From assembly GCF_040182365.1 (NCBI RefSeq), contig NZ_CP144460.1, positions 3,472,001-3,536,000 on the forward strand: a stretch of 64,000 bases of DNA. The letters run 5' to 3'. The DNA comes from Xanthomonas sp. 10-10. Its GTDB lineage: Bacteria > Pseudomonadota > Gammaproteobacteria > Xanthomonadales > Xanthomonadaceae. The notes below the pieces were generated by a model that was given only the letters and a program-made list of their open reading frames with translations, had not been told where the DNA came from and ran no database searches. Below, one piece after another: positions 40,624 to 49,779 of this stretch. A program made the translations under genes and the position numbers. Numbering within the stretch: position 1 is the first letter of the stretch; the number at the start of each line of letters is the position of its first letter.

Positions 40624-42354
40624 ATGAGTCTGCGCCTGCGCGGACATGGCGCCTCGCGCGGCAATGCGCTCGGACGCGCGCGCGTGCGCCAGAGCCATAC
40701 GCTGGAAGTGGCCGAACAGCGCGTGCCCGCCAACCAGGTGGAAACGCAGCTGCAGCGCCTGCACGTGGCGATCGAGGCGGCACGCACCGAGATGCAGCAG
40801 CTGCGCGACCGCCTGCATGGCGCGCTGGCGCGCGAGGTCGGCGAGTTCCTCGAACTGCATGCGCTGCTGCTCGACGACCCGGAGCTGTTGCAAGGCCTGG
40901 ACGAGTTGATCCGCACCCACCGCTACAGCGCCGACTATGCCCTGCGCGTGCAGCGCGACCGGCTGGCGGCAGTGTTCGATGGCATGGAAGACGCCTATCT
41001 CAAGAGCCGCATGGACGATCTGGATCACGTGATCGGCCGCATCCATGCGTTCTTGCACAAGCGTGCACCCGACCTCAAGGGCGTGGCTGGCGAAATCCTG
41101 GTCTGCGACAACGTGGCGCCGTCCGAGCTGGCGCAGTTGCAGGCGCAAGGTGTGGTCGGCATCGTCACCACCGCCGGCAGCGCGCTGTCGCACAGCGCGA
41201 TCCTGGCGCGCAGCCTGCATCTGCCACTGGTGGTCGGGGTCAGCGATGCGGTGCAGCGGATCGACGATGGCGATGTGTTGATCGTCGATGCCGGTTCCGG
41301 CCAGGTCATCGTCGATCCCACGCCCGAGCATCTGCGCGACTACCGCGAGCGCCTGCGTGCGCTGGCCAAGGAACAGCGCGAACTCGGGCGACTGCGCTCC
41401 AAGCCCACCCGCACCCGCGACAACGTCGATATCACCCTGCTGGCCAATGCCGAGTCGCTGGAAGACGTGGCGCGTGCGCATGCGCTGGGCGCCAGCGGTC
41501 TGGGGCTGTATCGCACCGAATTCCTGTTCCTGCAGCGCAACGAGCTGCCGGACGAAGACGAACAGTTCCACACCTACCGCGCCACCGTGCTGGGCATGAG
41601 CGGCCGCCCGGTCACCATCCGCACGCTGGATCTTGGCGCCGACAAGGCCGACCGCACCGGCCTGACCTTGAGCGACGAAGACAACCCGGCGCTGGGGTTG
41701 CGCGGCGTGCGGCTGTCGCTGGCGCGGCCTGCGGTGGCGCAGGCGCAGTTGCGCGCGATCCTTCGCGCATCCGGCTATGGGCCGGTGCGCATCCTGGTGC
41801 CGATGGTCAGCGGCCGCGAAGAAATCCTGTTGCTGCGCAAACAGCTGAAAAAGCTCACTGCGCAGCTGCGCGACGAAGGCCACGAGATTGCCGAGCACAT
41901 TCCGCTGGGCGCGATGATCGAAGTGCCTGCTGCGGCGCTGGCGCTGGATTGCTTTATCGACGACATCGACTTCCTGTCGATCGGCACCAACGATCTGGTG
42001 CAGTACCTGCTGGCGGTGGACCGCAACAACGAGGCGCTGGGCGAGTTGTATTCGCCATTGCATCCGGCGGTGTTGCGGCTGATTGCGCAGGTGATCGCCA
42101 CCGGGCGCGCCTATGCCAAGCCGGTGGCAGTGTGCGGCGAGATTGCCGGCGACCCGCGCTTCGTGCCGATGCTGCTGGCGTTGGGGCTGACCGAATTCAG
42201 CCTGCATCCGGCCACCTTGCTGGAGGTGCGCCGCGCGGTCCGCGACATCCATCTGGCCGAGTTGCGCGTGCAGGGCGAAAAACTGCTGCGTGCCCGCGAC
42301 CGCAAGGGCATCGAGAAGTGGCTGGCCTGCAATGCGCAGGCCGTGTTGCGTTAG
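40624..42354 (+). CDS. ptsI: PEP-protein phosphotransferase, enzyme I
   Basis: EI starts the PTS chain by transferring phosphate from PEP to HPr. The 576-aa protein has an N-terminal HPr-binding helical part, the active-site motif GSALSHSAILARSLHLPLVVG near residue 190, and the C-terminal PEP-binding TIM barrel with RTEFLFLQRNELPDEDEQF and SIGTNDLVQYLLAVDRNNE, plus the CGEIAGDPRFVPMLLALG region. No GAF domain, so it is a classical EI, not EI-Ntr. Start 40624 lies 58 bp after ptsH. Confidence 0.95.
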   Translation: MSLRLRGHGASRGNALGRARVRQSHTLEVAEQRVPANQVETQLQRLHVAIEAARTEMQQLRDRLHGALAREVGEFLELHALLLDDPELLQGLDELIRTHRYSADYALRVQRDRLAAVFDGMEDAYLKSRMDDLDHVIGRIHAFLHKRAPDLKGVAGEILVCDNVAPSELAQLQAQGVVGIVTTAGSALSHSAILARSLHLPLVVGVSDAVQRIDDGDVLIVDAGSGQVIVDPTPEHLRDYRERLRALAKEQRELGRLRSKPTRTRDNVDITLLANAESLEDVARAHALGASGLGLYRTEFLFLQRNELPDEDEQFHTYRATVLGMSGRPVTIRTLDLGADKADRTGLTLSDEDNPALGLRGVRLSLARPAVAQAQLRAILRASGYGPVRILVPMVSGREEILLLRKQLKKLTAQLRDEGHEIAEHIPLGAMIEVPAAALALDCFIDDIDFLSIGTNDLVQYLLAVDRNNEALGELYSPLHPAVLRLIAQVIATGRAYAKPVAVCGEIAGDPRFVPMLLALGLTEFSLHPATLLEVRRAVRDIHLAELRVQGEKLLRARDRKGIEKWLACNAQAVLR

Positions 42355-42632
42355 CGCCATAGGCGACTGATCGCCAGGATGCAACGCGTACGGCGACACG
42401 CAGAGTCGGCCACGCATGGCAGCTTGCACACGCTGCATGTCGTTCGTCCGATGCGGCAAGCTCCCGCGCAATCGGCTCACTGATGCAAGGCGCATCCGGC
42501 ATCGCTTCGGCAATCCGCATGCGCCTGGTCACGCCGCTGTATGTTTCGTCACCATGCGCAAGCGATAATGCGGTGCTGATCCAGCACCGCGTCTTCCACT
42601 GACGGCGCGTCCACTCTTCCGGGGAGCCGCGC

Positions 42633-43994
42633 ATGGCCGAAGCCGTCCGCCACGACAAGACTGCGCGCCAGCTGCGATTGCTGTCCGACGCGCTGGATAG
42701 CGGACGCTTAGGGCCGGTACGCCGGCTGGTCAACACGCTGGCGCCAGCGGAGATCGGCAACTTGCTCGAATCGCTGCCGCCCGGCAAGCGCGAAGTGGTG
42801 TGGGGCCTGGTCGACCCGGAAGACGACGGCGAAGTGCTGCTGCATGTCGGCGATGAAGTGCGCGAAAGCCTGTTGGCCGACATGGACACCGACGAGATCG
42901 TCGCCGCGGTCGAAGATCTGGACATCGACGATCTGGCCAACCTGGTCGAAGACCTGCCCGACACCGTCATCGACGAAGTGCTCAAGTCGATGGACCGCGA
43001 GAACCGCGAGCGCCTCGAGCAGGTGCTGTCGTATCCGGAAGACACCGCCGGCCGCCTGATGAACCCGGACGTGGTGACGGTGCGCGCCGATGTCAACGTC
43101 GATGTGGTGCTGCGCTATCTGCGCCTGCGCGGCGAGCTGCCCGACCACACCGATCACCTGTATGTGGTGAGCCGTCGCCACCAGTATCTGGGCCGGGTAT
43201 CGCTGGCCGCGCTGGTCACCCATGAAGACAGTACACCGGTCAACCGCCTGATCGACGACGAGCAACCGGCGATCGATGTGGGCGATGGCTCCGACGAAGT
43301 CGCGCGGCGCTTCTCCGACCACGACTGGATCTCCGCGCCGGTGGTGGACGACAACAACATCCTGCTCGGCCGCATCACCATCGACGACGTGGTCGACATC
43401 ATCCGCGAACAAGCCGAACACCAGGCCATGAGCGCAGCCGGCCTGGACGAGGACGAGGACATGTTCAGCCCGGCGCGGCGCGCGTTCCGTCGCCGCCTGA
43501 TCTGGCTGGGCATCAACCTGTGCACCGCGTTTCTGGCCTCCAGCGTGGTCAGCCGTTTCGAAGGCACCATCGAAAAACTGGTGGCGCTGGCGGCATTGAT
43601 GCCGATCGTGGCCGGCATGGGCGGCAACGCCGGCACCCAGGTGCTGGCGCTGATGGTGCGCGGCCTGGCGCTGGGGCAGATCGGCTCGTCCAACGTGATG
43701 ACCCTGCTCAAGAAGGAGCTCACCGTGGCGCTGATCAACGGGCTGTGTCTGGGCGTGGGGCTTGGGCTGATCGTACTGGCCTGGTTTGGCCAGCCGATGC
43801 TGTCGCTGGTGATCGGCACTGCGCTGACCTTGAACATGCTCACTGCTGCCTTCGGCGGCGTCCTGGTGCCGGTGACGCTCAAACGGCTGGGCTTCGACCC
43901 GGCCCTGGCCGGCGGCGTGATCCTGACCACGCTGACCGACGTGATGGGCTTTTTGAGCTTCCTGGGCCTGGCCACATTGATCCTGATGCCGTGA
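42633..43994 (+). CDS. mgtE: Magnesium transporter MgtE
   Basis: MgtE is a Mg2+ channel gated by cytoplasmic Mg2+. The 453-aa protein has the acidic N-domain (about 1-130), a CBS pair (about 140-260; LPDHTDHLYVVSRRHQYLGR) and five C-terminal membrane segments with the pore signature PIVAGMGGNAGTQVLALMVR. A GGGGAG site precedes ATG 42633. It lies 278 bp after ptsI and may be separately transcribed. The long acidic N-domain fits Mg2+ sensing. Confidence 0.94.
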   Translation: MAEAVRHDKTARQLRLLSDALDSGRLGPVRRLVNTLAPAEIGNLLESLPPGKREVVWGLVDPEDDGEVLLHVGDEVRESLLADMDTDEIVAAVEDLDIDDLANLVEDLPDTVIDEVLKSMDRENRERLEQVLSYPEDTAGRLMNPDVVTVRADVNVDVVLRYLRLRGELPDHTDHLYVVSRRHQYLGRVSLAALVTHEDSTPVNRLIDDEQPAIDVGDGSDEVARRFSDHDWISAPVVDDNNILLGRITIDDVVDIIREQAEHQAMSAAGLDEDEDMFSPARRAFRRRLIWLGINLCTAFLASSVVSRFEGTIEKLVALAALMPIVAGMGGNAGTQVLALMVRGLALGQIGSSNVMTLLKKELTVALINGLCLGVGLGLIVLAWFGQPMLSLVIGTALTLNMLTAAFGGVLVPVTLKRLGFDPALAGGVILTTLTDVMGFLSFLGLATLILMP

Positions 43995-44010
43995 GCGCGT
44001 GCGCCCGGCC

Positions 44011-44031
44011 GCATGCACGTGCAGTGCATGC
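44011..44031 (+). terminator. Hairpin after mgtE (no T-run)
   Basis: An 8-bp stem GCATGCAC/GTGCATGC (44011-44018 and 44024-44031) with a 5-nt GTGCA loop follows the mgtE stop by 16 bp. It lacks a T-tract, so it may be a weak terminator or mRNA stabilising element. Confidence 0.4.
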
Positions 44032-44144
44032 GCCACCAGGAATGAAGGGCCGCATGACGCATCCACATCTCCCGCCGCACCGCGACGTGCCAGCGCACCT
44101 GCATGCGGCGATACTGCAGCCTGGTGATCGATGGGGAGTGCTGC

Positions 44145-44942
44145 GTGATCGTTCGTTGCGTCTTGCTTGGAATTCTTGCGCTGGTGCTTGCCGGTTGTTC
44201 CAGCATGGCTGAGCGCCAGCACGAAGGGCGGCGCGGCCACTTCGTCGCCCGCACCCTGCAGCTGGAGGGCCGGCTATACCGCTACCAGGTGTTCGTGCCG
44301 GCTGCCAAGACGCCGCAGCCACGGCCGATCGTGCTGTTCCTGCACGGCTCGGGCGAGCGCGGCGACAACGGGCGCGATCAGGCCGAGGTCGGCGTCGGCC
44401 CCTACCTGAGCGAACACACCGCCGACTTCCCGGCGTTGGTGGTATTGCCGCAGGTGCCCGACGACGAGGAATGGCTGGGCGTCAATGCACGCATGGCGAT
44501 CGCCGCGCTGGATGCGGCCAGCGCCGAGTTCGCCGCCGACCCGCAACGCACCTACCTTACCGGCATTTCGATGGGCGGCTATGGCGCGTGGGAAATCGGG
44601 CTGATGCAGCCGCAGCGATTTGCCGCGATCGTGCCGGTCTGCGGCGCGCTCAAGGCGCCACGCGACGAGCGCCGCACGCTGTATGTCAGCCTGGTCGCCA
44701 AGGAAGCCGACCCGTACACGGCAGCGGTCACCCAGCTCAAGCAGGTGCCGATCTGGACGTTTCATGGCGCCCAGGACACCTCCGTTCCACCGCACGACGA
44801 TCGCGCGCTGTACCGCGCCGCAAAGGGCGTGGGCGCCAACCTGCGCTACAGCGAGTATCCCGAAGGCAACCACAACGTCTGGGACGTGACCTATGCGGAC
44901 CCGGCGATGTGGGAGTGGATGTTCAAGCAGCGCCTGCGCTGA
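44145..44942 (+). CDS. Lipoprotein serine hydrolase (LpqC/COG4099-like)
   Basis: The 265-aa protein has a lipobox LALVLAGC with the acylated cysteine at residue 18, then an alpha/beta-hydrolase domain. The oxyanion strand IVLFLHGSGERGDNG is followed by the nucleophile in GISMGGYGAW, the acid in FHGAQDTSVPP and the base in PEGNHNVWDV. It resembles predicted esterases or peptidases of the LpqC type; the substrate is unknown. The GTG start at 44145 has a GGGGAG site 6-8 bases upstream. It lies between mgtE and a strong terminator-like hairpin. Confidence 0.82.
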   Translation: MIVRCVLLGILALVLAGCSSMAERQHEGRRGHFVARTLQLEGRLYRYQVFVPAAKTPQPRPIVLFLHGSGERGDNGRDQAEVGVGPYLSEHTADFPALVVLPQVPDDEEWLGVNARMAIAALDAASAEFAADPQRTYLTGISMGGYGAWEIGLMQPQRFAAIVPVCGALKAPRDERRTLYVSLVAKEADPYTAAVTQLKQVPIWTFHGAQDTSVPPHDDRALYRAAKGVGANLRYSEYPEGNHNVWDVTYADPAMWEWMFKQRLR

Positions 44943-44958
44943 GCGTATTGCGGTGGGC

Positions 44959-44992
44959 GCGCCCCCCGCGCGCTCGGCCGCGTGGGGGGCGC
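44959..44992. terminator. Strong GC stem-loop between convergent genes
   Basis: A 14-bp stem pairs about 44959-44972 with 44979-44992, with one G-T wobble, leaving a CTCGGC loop. It lies 17 bp after the lipoprotein esterase stop and 115 bp from the cydB stop on the opposite strand. It has no T-run, but could serve as a shared bidirectional termination or RNA end-protection element. Confidence 0.55.
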
Positions 44993-45106
44993 CGCAGCGA
45001 AGGCGAAGCCCGGCCGTGATCATGCCGGCACTTGTCCGGGGTCATCGCACGCTGCGCCTGCCGCTGGGTTCGACCGGCGCAGCACGCGACGCGACAACCG
45101 CTGCCA

Positions 45107-46123
45107 TCAATGGTGATAGCCGGTCTCGGCGGTGATCTTGCCGCGGAACACCCGGTACGACCATACCGTGTAGCCCAGGATCAGCGGCAACAACATCACC
45201 AACCCCACCAGCGCGAACAGCTGCGAGGACGGCGGCGCGGCCGCCTGCCAGATGGTGTACACCGGCGGCACCAGATACGGCCACATGCCCAGCACCAGGC
45301 CCAGGAACCCGAGGACGAACAGGCCCATCGCCAGCAGGAACGGCGCCGTGTCCGCTCGCCCCGGCGCGGTCGCGCGCCATAGCGCATAGCCCGTTACGGC
45401 AACCAGCACCGGCACCGGCATCAGCCACAGGTAATGGGCGTCGTTGAACCAGCGATCCATCACATGCGATTGCAGCGATGGCAGCCACGCGCTGACCAGG
45501 CCGATGAAGACCAGTACGCTGAGGGTCAATGGCCGGCTCAACTGACGCGCAAGCGCGTGCACATGGCCTTCGGTCTTGAGGATCAACCAGGTGCTGCCGA
45601 GCAGCGCATAACCGAACACCAAGGCCGCGCCGGTCAGCATCGCGAACGGGCTGAACCAGCCCCAGATGCCGCCGACATAGCGGTCGTTCTCGATCGGCAG
45701 GCCCTGCACCAGCGCGCCCAGGATCACCCCCTGCGCGAAGGTGGCCAGGATCGAGCCGGCAGCAAACGCATTGCTCCATAACCGCCGCGAACGCTGCGCC
45801 TTGAAGCGGAACTCGAACGCCACGCCGCGGAACACCAGCGCCATCACCATCAGCAATACCGGCAGGTACAGCGCCGACAGGATCACCGCGTACGCCTTGG
45901 GAAACGCCGCCAACAACCCTGCCCCGCCCAGCACCAGCCAGGTTTCGTTGCCGTCCCAGATCGGCGCGGCGGTGTTCATCATCAGGTCCAGCTGCGCCTC
46001 GTCGCTGCGAAACGGCGCCAGGATGCCGATGCCGAGCACAAAGCCGTCCAGCACCACGTACATCAGCACCCCGAAGCCGATCACTGCGAACCAGGCCACG
46101 GGCAGGAAGGTCGTCATGTCCAT
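45107..46123 (-). CDS. cydB: Cytochrome bd ubiquinol oxidase subunit II
   Basis: Subunit II of a bd-type quinol oxidase. The 338-aa inner-membrane protein begins TFLPVAWFAVIGFGVLMYVV with the family motif LDGFVLGIG and has about eight membrane helices; GNETWLVLGGAGLLAAFPKA is a conserved block. Its ATG at 46123 overlaps the stop of cydA by one base, so the two are co-translated. No cydX or cydDC genes accompany it in this window. Confidence 0.93.
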   Translation of the reverse strand: MDMTTFLPVAWFAVIGFGVLMYVVLDGFVLGIGILAPFRSDEAQLDLMMNTAAPIWDGNETWLVLGGAGLLAAFPKAYAVILSALYLPVLLMVMALVFRGVAFEFRFKAQRSRRLWSNAFAAGSILATFAQGVILGALVQGLPIENDRYVGGIWGWFSPFAMLTGAALVFGYALLGSTWLILKTEGHVHALARQLSRPLTLSVLVFIGLVSAWLPSLQSHVMDRWFNDAHYLWLMPVPVLVAVTGYALWRATAPGRADTAPFLLAMGLFVLGFLGLVLGMWPYLVPPVYTIWQAAAPPSSQLFALVGLVMLLPLILGYTVWSYRVFRGKITAETGYHH

Positions 46124-47520
46124 CACGCAGCTCCATCGATCGTTTCGTCGGCTGCAGACAGCGGCCGTGCGGGTGTGTGTTCGCCGTGGTCCAGCTGCGG
46201 CGCATCGTGCGGCGTCGGCCCGATCTTGCCGATCTTGACCAGGTACCAGATGCCCCAGCCGAACACGAACGCATAGCCGGCCACGTACACCGACAACGAG
46301 ATGGCGGTCATCAGCGCCGACTGCGGGCCCACGGCGTCGGCAGTGCGCAGCAGCCCGTAGACCACATACGGCTGGCGGCCCATTTCGGTAACGAACCAGC
46401 CCGAAATCAGCGCAATGAAGCCACTCGGCAGCATCCAGCGCCAGGTGGCCAGCAACCAGCGCCACTGCACCAGCGTGCCGCGCCACAATGCGAACGCCGA
46501 CACCCAGGCCACCAGCAGCATCAGCGAGCCGATCCCCACCATGATGCGGAAGGCGAAGAACACCGGCGTCACCGGCGGGCGGTCGGCCGCTGGCACCGAG
46601 GTCAGCGGCGCGATGTTGCCGTCCAGGCTGTGGGTCAGAATCAGGCTGCCCAGGCGCGGAATCGCCACCTCGTAATCGTTGCGCTCGGCCTGCGCATTGG
46701 GCACCGCAAACACCACCAGCGGAAATCCCTTGCCCGGTTCTTCGGCGTGCCAGTGCGCTTCCATCGCCGCGATCTTCATCGGCTGATGCTTGAGCGTATT
46801 CAAGCCATGCATGTCGCCGACGAAGATCTGCAGCGGCACGGTGATGGCCGCAAACACCACCGCCAGCTTGAGCATGCGCAGGCCAGCCTCGCGGTGCACG
46901 CCCCGATGCAGATACCACGCGCCCACCGCACCCACCGCGAAACAGGTGGTGATGAACGAGCCCAGCGCCATGTGCGCGAGCCGATACGGGAATGAAGGAT
47001 TGAAGATGATCTTCAACCAGTCGACCGGGTGCACGATGCCGTCGACCACCTCATAGCCGGCCGGCGTCTGCAGCCAGCTGTTGGAGGAGAGGATCCAGAA
47101 CGTGGAAAACAGCGTGCCCAGCGCCACCATGCAAGTGGCAAAGAAGTGCAGGCGCTCGGAAATGCGCCCCCAGCCGAACATCATCACGCCCAGGAAACTG
47201 GCTTCGAGAAAGAAGGCGGTGAGCACTTCGTAGCTCAGCAGCGGCCCGATCACCCCGCCCGCAATGCGGCTCAGCTCCGGCCAGTTGGCGCCGAACTGGA
47301 AGGCCATCACGATGCCGCTGACCACGCCCATGCCGAACGACACGGCGAAGATCTTCTGCCAGAAGAAATACAGCTCGCGCCAGACCGGCAGGCGCGTTCG
47401 CAACCAACGCCATTCCAGGAAGGCCAACAGGCTGGACAGCCCGATGGTGAAGGCTGGAAACAGCACGTGGAAGGCGATGACGAATCCGAACTGGAGACGC
47501 GACAGCAGCAGGGCGTCCAT
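46123..47520 (-). CDS. cydA: Cytochrome bd quinol oxidase subunit I, cyanide-insensitive type
   Basis: This 465-aa catalytic subunit carries hemes b558, b595 and d and oxidises quinol. The heme-ligand His near the N-terminus lies in FVIAFHVLFPAFTIG, and the methionine-ligand block is KHQPMKIAAMEAHW with GDMHGLNTLKHQ upstream. The C-terminal WFVTEMGRQPYVVYGLLRT is intact and the Q-loop is short, as in the CIO subgroup. The start is at 47520. Oxygen-limited or cyanide-tolerant respiration is inferred. Confidence 0.93.
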   Translation of the reverse strand: MDALLLSRLQFGFVIAFHVLFPAFTIGLSSLLAFLEWRWLRTRLPVWRELYFFWQKIFAVSFGMGVVSGIVMAFQFGANWPELSRIAGGVIGPLLSYEVLTAFFLEASFLGVMMFGWGRISERLHFFATCMVALGTLFSTFWILSSNSWLQTPAGYEVVDGIVHPVDWLKIIFNPSFPYRLAHMALGSFITTCFAVGAVGAWYLHRGVHREAGLRMLKLAVVFAAITVPLQIFVGDMHGLNTLKHQPMKIAAMEAHWHAEEPGKGFPLVVFAVPNAQAERNDYEVAIPRLGSLILTHSLDGNIAPLTSVPAADRPPVTPVFFAFRIMVGIGSLMLLVAWVSAFALWRGTLVQWRWLLATWRWMLPSGFIALISGWFVTEMGRQPYVVYGLLRTADAVGPQSALMTAISLSVYVAGYAFVFGWGIWYLVKIGKIGPTPHDAPQLDHGEHTPARPLSAADETIDGAA

Positions 47521-47865
47521 GGAGAGTGCTCCAGGAAAGAGGAAGGCAGCTACGCCAGCGAAGCGGCGAGCGAGCCCCGACGATTTGCGCCGTCGGGGAG
47601 CATTACCGCAACGCTGTCGCGCCACACCGCAATGGTAGTGACGCTCGCGTCCGTTCCCGATGCGACACGGCGTCGCATCTGCGGCAAAAAGTCGCGCTTG
47701 CGCTACCGCCCGATGCCACTTTCCAGCCTGCGACACCTACATAGTCTTCCGGCCGCGCCAGGCAATCAGGCGCCCAGCGTGCGTAGCAGCGCGCCTGCGC
47801 GCGATGAGCTCTACCGGCGATGCGCTGTCGCGCGCAAGCGCACTCCTGCGTAGCGCTGCGGTCGC
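47521..47865. other. Upstream region of cydAB
   Basis: This 345-bp region separates the cydA start from the stop of the upstream permease on the same strand. A stem-loop CCCCGACG/CGTCGGGG at 47575-47598 lies about 55-80 bases upstream of the start. I find no FNR box (TTGAT-N4-ATCAA) and no gene. Confidence 0.45.
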
Positions 47866-49245
47866 TTACTGCCGGTGACGCATCCGCCGCGCCAGCTCGC
47901 TGATCAGCGCGATGCCGGCCGTGAGCCCCACCATCGACAGGAATTGCGCGCGGGTGTCGGCAGAAGACGCCAGCAGCGCGAAGATCACCGCCAGGATCGC
48001 CAACGCCAGCAGCGTCAACACCGGATACCCACGCATGCGGAACGGCAAGGCGATACCGGCACGGTCGGCGCGCGCGCGCAGGATCAACTGCGACAGCAGC
48101 GAGATGGTCCACACCAGCAGGCAGGTGGCACCCACGATATTGAGCAGCATCGGCAGCACCTTGCCCGGGTACAGCAATTCCAGCACCGCTGCGGCAAAAC
48201 CGAACAGTACGCTGGCGATCACCGCCACCAGCGGCACTTGCTGGCGGCTGGTGTTGCTCAGCCAGCGCGGCGCCTCACCGCGCTGGGCCAACGAGAAGAT
48301 CATGCGCGAGGCACCGTAAAGATTGGCGTTGAGCGCCGACAACAACGCCACCACTGCCACCAGCGTGATACCGGTGGCCGCGCCGGGAATCCGCGCCACG
48401 TCCAGCACCGCCGCGAACGGCGAACTCAGCGCGGCGCTGGTCCACGGCACCACCGCCACGATGACGCTGATCGAGCCGATATAGAACACCAGGATGCGCC
48501 AGGCCACGGTGCGGATGGTGCGCGCCAGGCTGCGCCCGGGATCGGCGGTTTCGGCCGCCGCCACCGCCACGATCTCGGTGCCGCCAAACGCGAACACCAC
48601 CACCAGCAACGCGGTGCCCACGCCGGCCAGGCCCTTGGGCGCGAACCCGCCGTGCTGGGTGAAATTGGACAGCCCCGGCGATACCACGCCCGGCAGCAAA
48701 CCGGCCAGCAACGCGCAGCCGATCAACAGGAAGATCACGATGGCGACCACCTTGAGGATGGCGAACCAGAATTCGAACTCGCCGAAATTGCGCACGCCCA
48801 GCAGGTTGATCACGGTGAAGGTGGCCATGAAGATCGACGCCAGCATCGGCACCGGCAACGCCGGCCACACCGTCGCCAACAGGCTCGCCGCGCCCACCGC
48901 CTCGGCGGCGATCACCACCACGATCTGCAGCCACCACAGCCAGCCGACGGTTGCGCCGGCGGTCGGCCCCATCGCATCGGCCGCGTACACCGAGAACGCG
49001 CCGCTGGCGGGCTTGGCCGCAGCCATCTCGCCGAGCGCGTTCATCACGATGATCACCAGCGCGCCGGCAATCAGGTAGGACACCAACACCGCCGGGCCGG
49101 CCGCATGGATGCCCACCCCCGAGCCCAGAAACAACCCGGCGCCGATTGCCGTGCCCAGGCCCATCATCATCAACTGCCGCGGTTTCAAGGCATGGCGCAA
49201 GGCAGGCGCAGCGGTCTCAGCAACAGGATCGGTCGGAAGCGACAT
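47866..49245 (-). CDS. APC-superfamily amino-acid permease
   Basis: The 459-aa inner-membrane transporter has about twelve membrane helices and the APC signature near the start, LKPRQLMMMGLGTAIGAGLF. The block EIVAVAAAETADPGRSLART is typical of the amino-acid transporter (AAT) subfamily. The substrate is not determined; the sequence is closest in type to AnsP/ProY/GabP-like permeases. It is separate from the pectate lyase and cydA genes, each with its own intergenic region. Confidence 0.88.
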   Translation of the reverse strand: MSLPTDPVAETAAPALRHALKPRQLMMMGLGTAIGAGLFLGSGVGIHAAGPAVLVSYLIAGALVIIVMNALGEMAAAKPASGAFSVYAADAMGPTAGATVGWLWWLQIVVVIAAEAVGAASLLATVWPALPVPMLASIFMATFTVINLLGVRNFGEFEFWFAILKVVAIVIFLLIGCALLAGLLPGVVSPGLSNFTQHGGFAPKGLAGVGTALLVVVFAFGGTEIVAVAAAETADPGRSLARTIRTVAWRILVFYIGSISVIVAVVPWTSAALSSPFAAVLDVARIPGAATGITLVAVVALLSALNANLYGASRMIFSLAQRGEAPRWLSNTSRQQVPLVAVIASVLFGFAAAVLELLYPGKVLPMLLNIVGATCLLVWTISLLSQLILRARADRAGIALPFRMRGYPVLTLLALAILAVIFALLASSADTRAQFLSMVGLTAGIALISELARRMRHRQ

Positions 49246-49779
49246 GGACGGAATCGGGAAGGTGGTAACGCGACACGATACCGCGTCATGACGCCCGCCG
49301 CGCCTCTTGACGAAGACGCCTGCGCCAGGCTGAAGGTATGGCCCTGCCGTCGGCAGCGAGCCCTCCGCTCCGAGGCAATGGCCCAAGACCGTGCCGGTGC
49401 ACGACGAGCGCGCGCCATGCTGCAGTGCACACTCACCGCAGCAGCAGCGCCGACGGCGGTGTTGGCCCTGCCAAGCCAGCACCGCGCGCTGGTCGGCCTG
49501 CAGACGGCGCTGCAACGTGGCGCCCTGGCCCGGGATGTGCTTGCATCGAGCGCGGCCTGCCCATCGCGCACTATCACGAGCCGCAGAAATGTCCGCACGC
49601 CATCCGGGCCAAGCAGGCGGCGCGACGCGGCCGTCATCATCCCTTCTTCGTCCAGACGGCACGTCGCTGCGGAGCACCGCCAGGTCAGACATGCGTAAAA
49701 GACGTGGCCGGCGACCTCGCTGCACATAAAAAATCCCCGGCATTGCCGGGGATCTGTGGATGCAATACTGCGCGGACGC
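49246..49779. other. Intergenic region between permease and pectate lyase
   Basis: This 534-bp gap holds the pectate lyase terminator at 49726-49753 and otherwise no supportable gene. Open frames exist on both strands but have Arg/Ala-rich composition without family resemblance. The permease promoter must lie near 49246-49400. Confidence 0.5.
49725..49753 (-). terminator. Intrinsic terminator of the pectate lyase gene
   Basis: A 9-bp stem ATCCCCGGC/GCCGGGGAT (49733-49741 with 49745-49753) closes on a 3-nt loop. On the minus strand it is followed by a T-rich tail (complement of 49725-49732). It is 27 bp beyond the pectate lyase stop at 49780 and is a textbook rho-independent terminator. Confidence 0.9.
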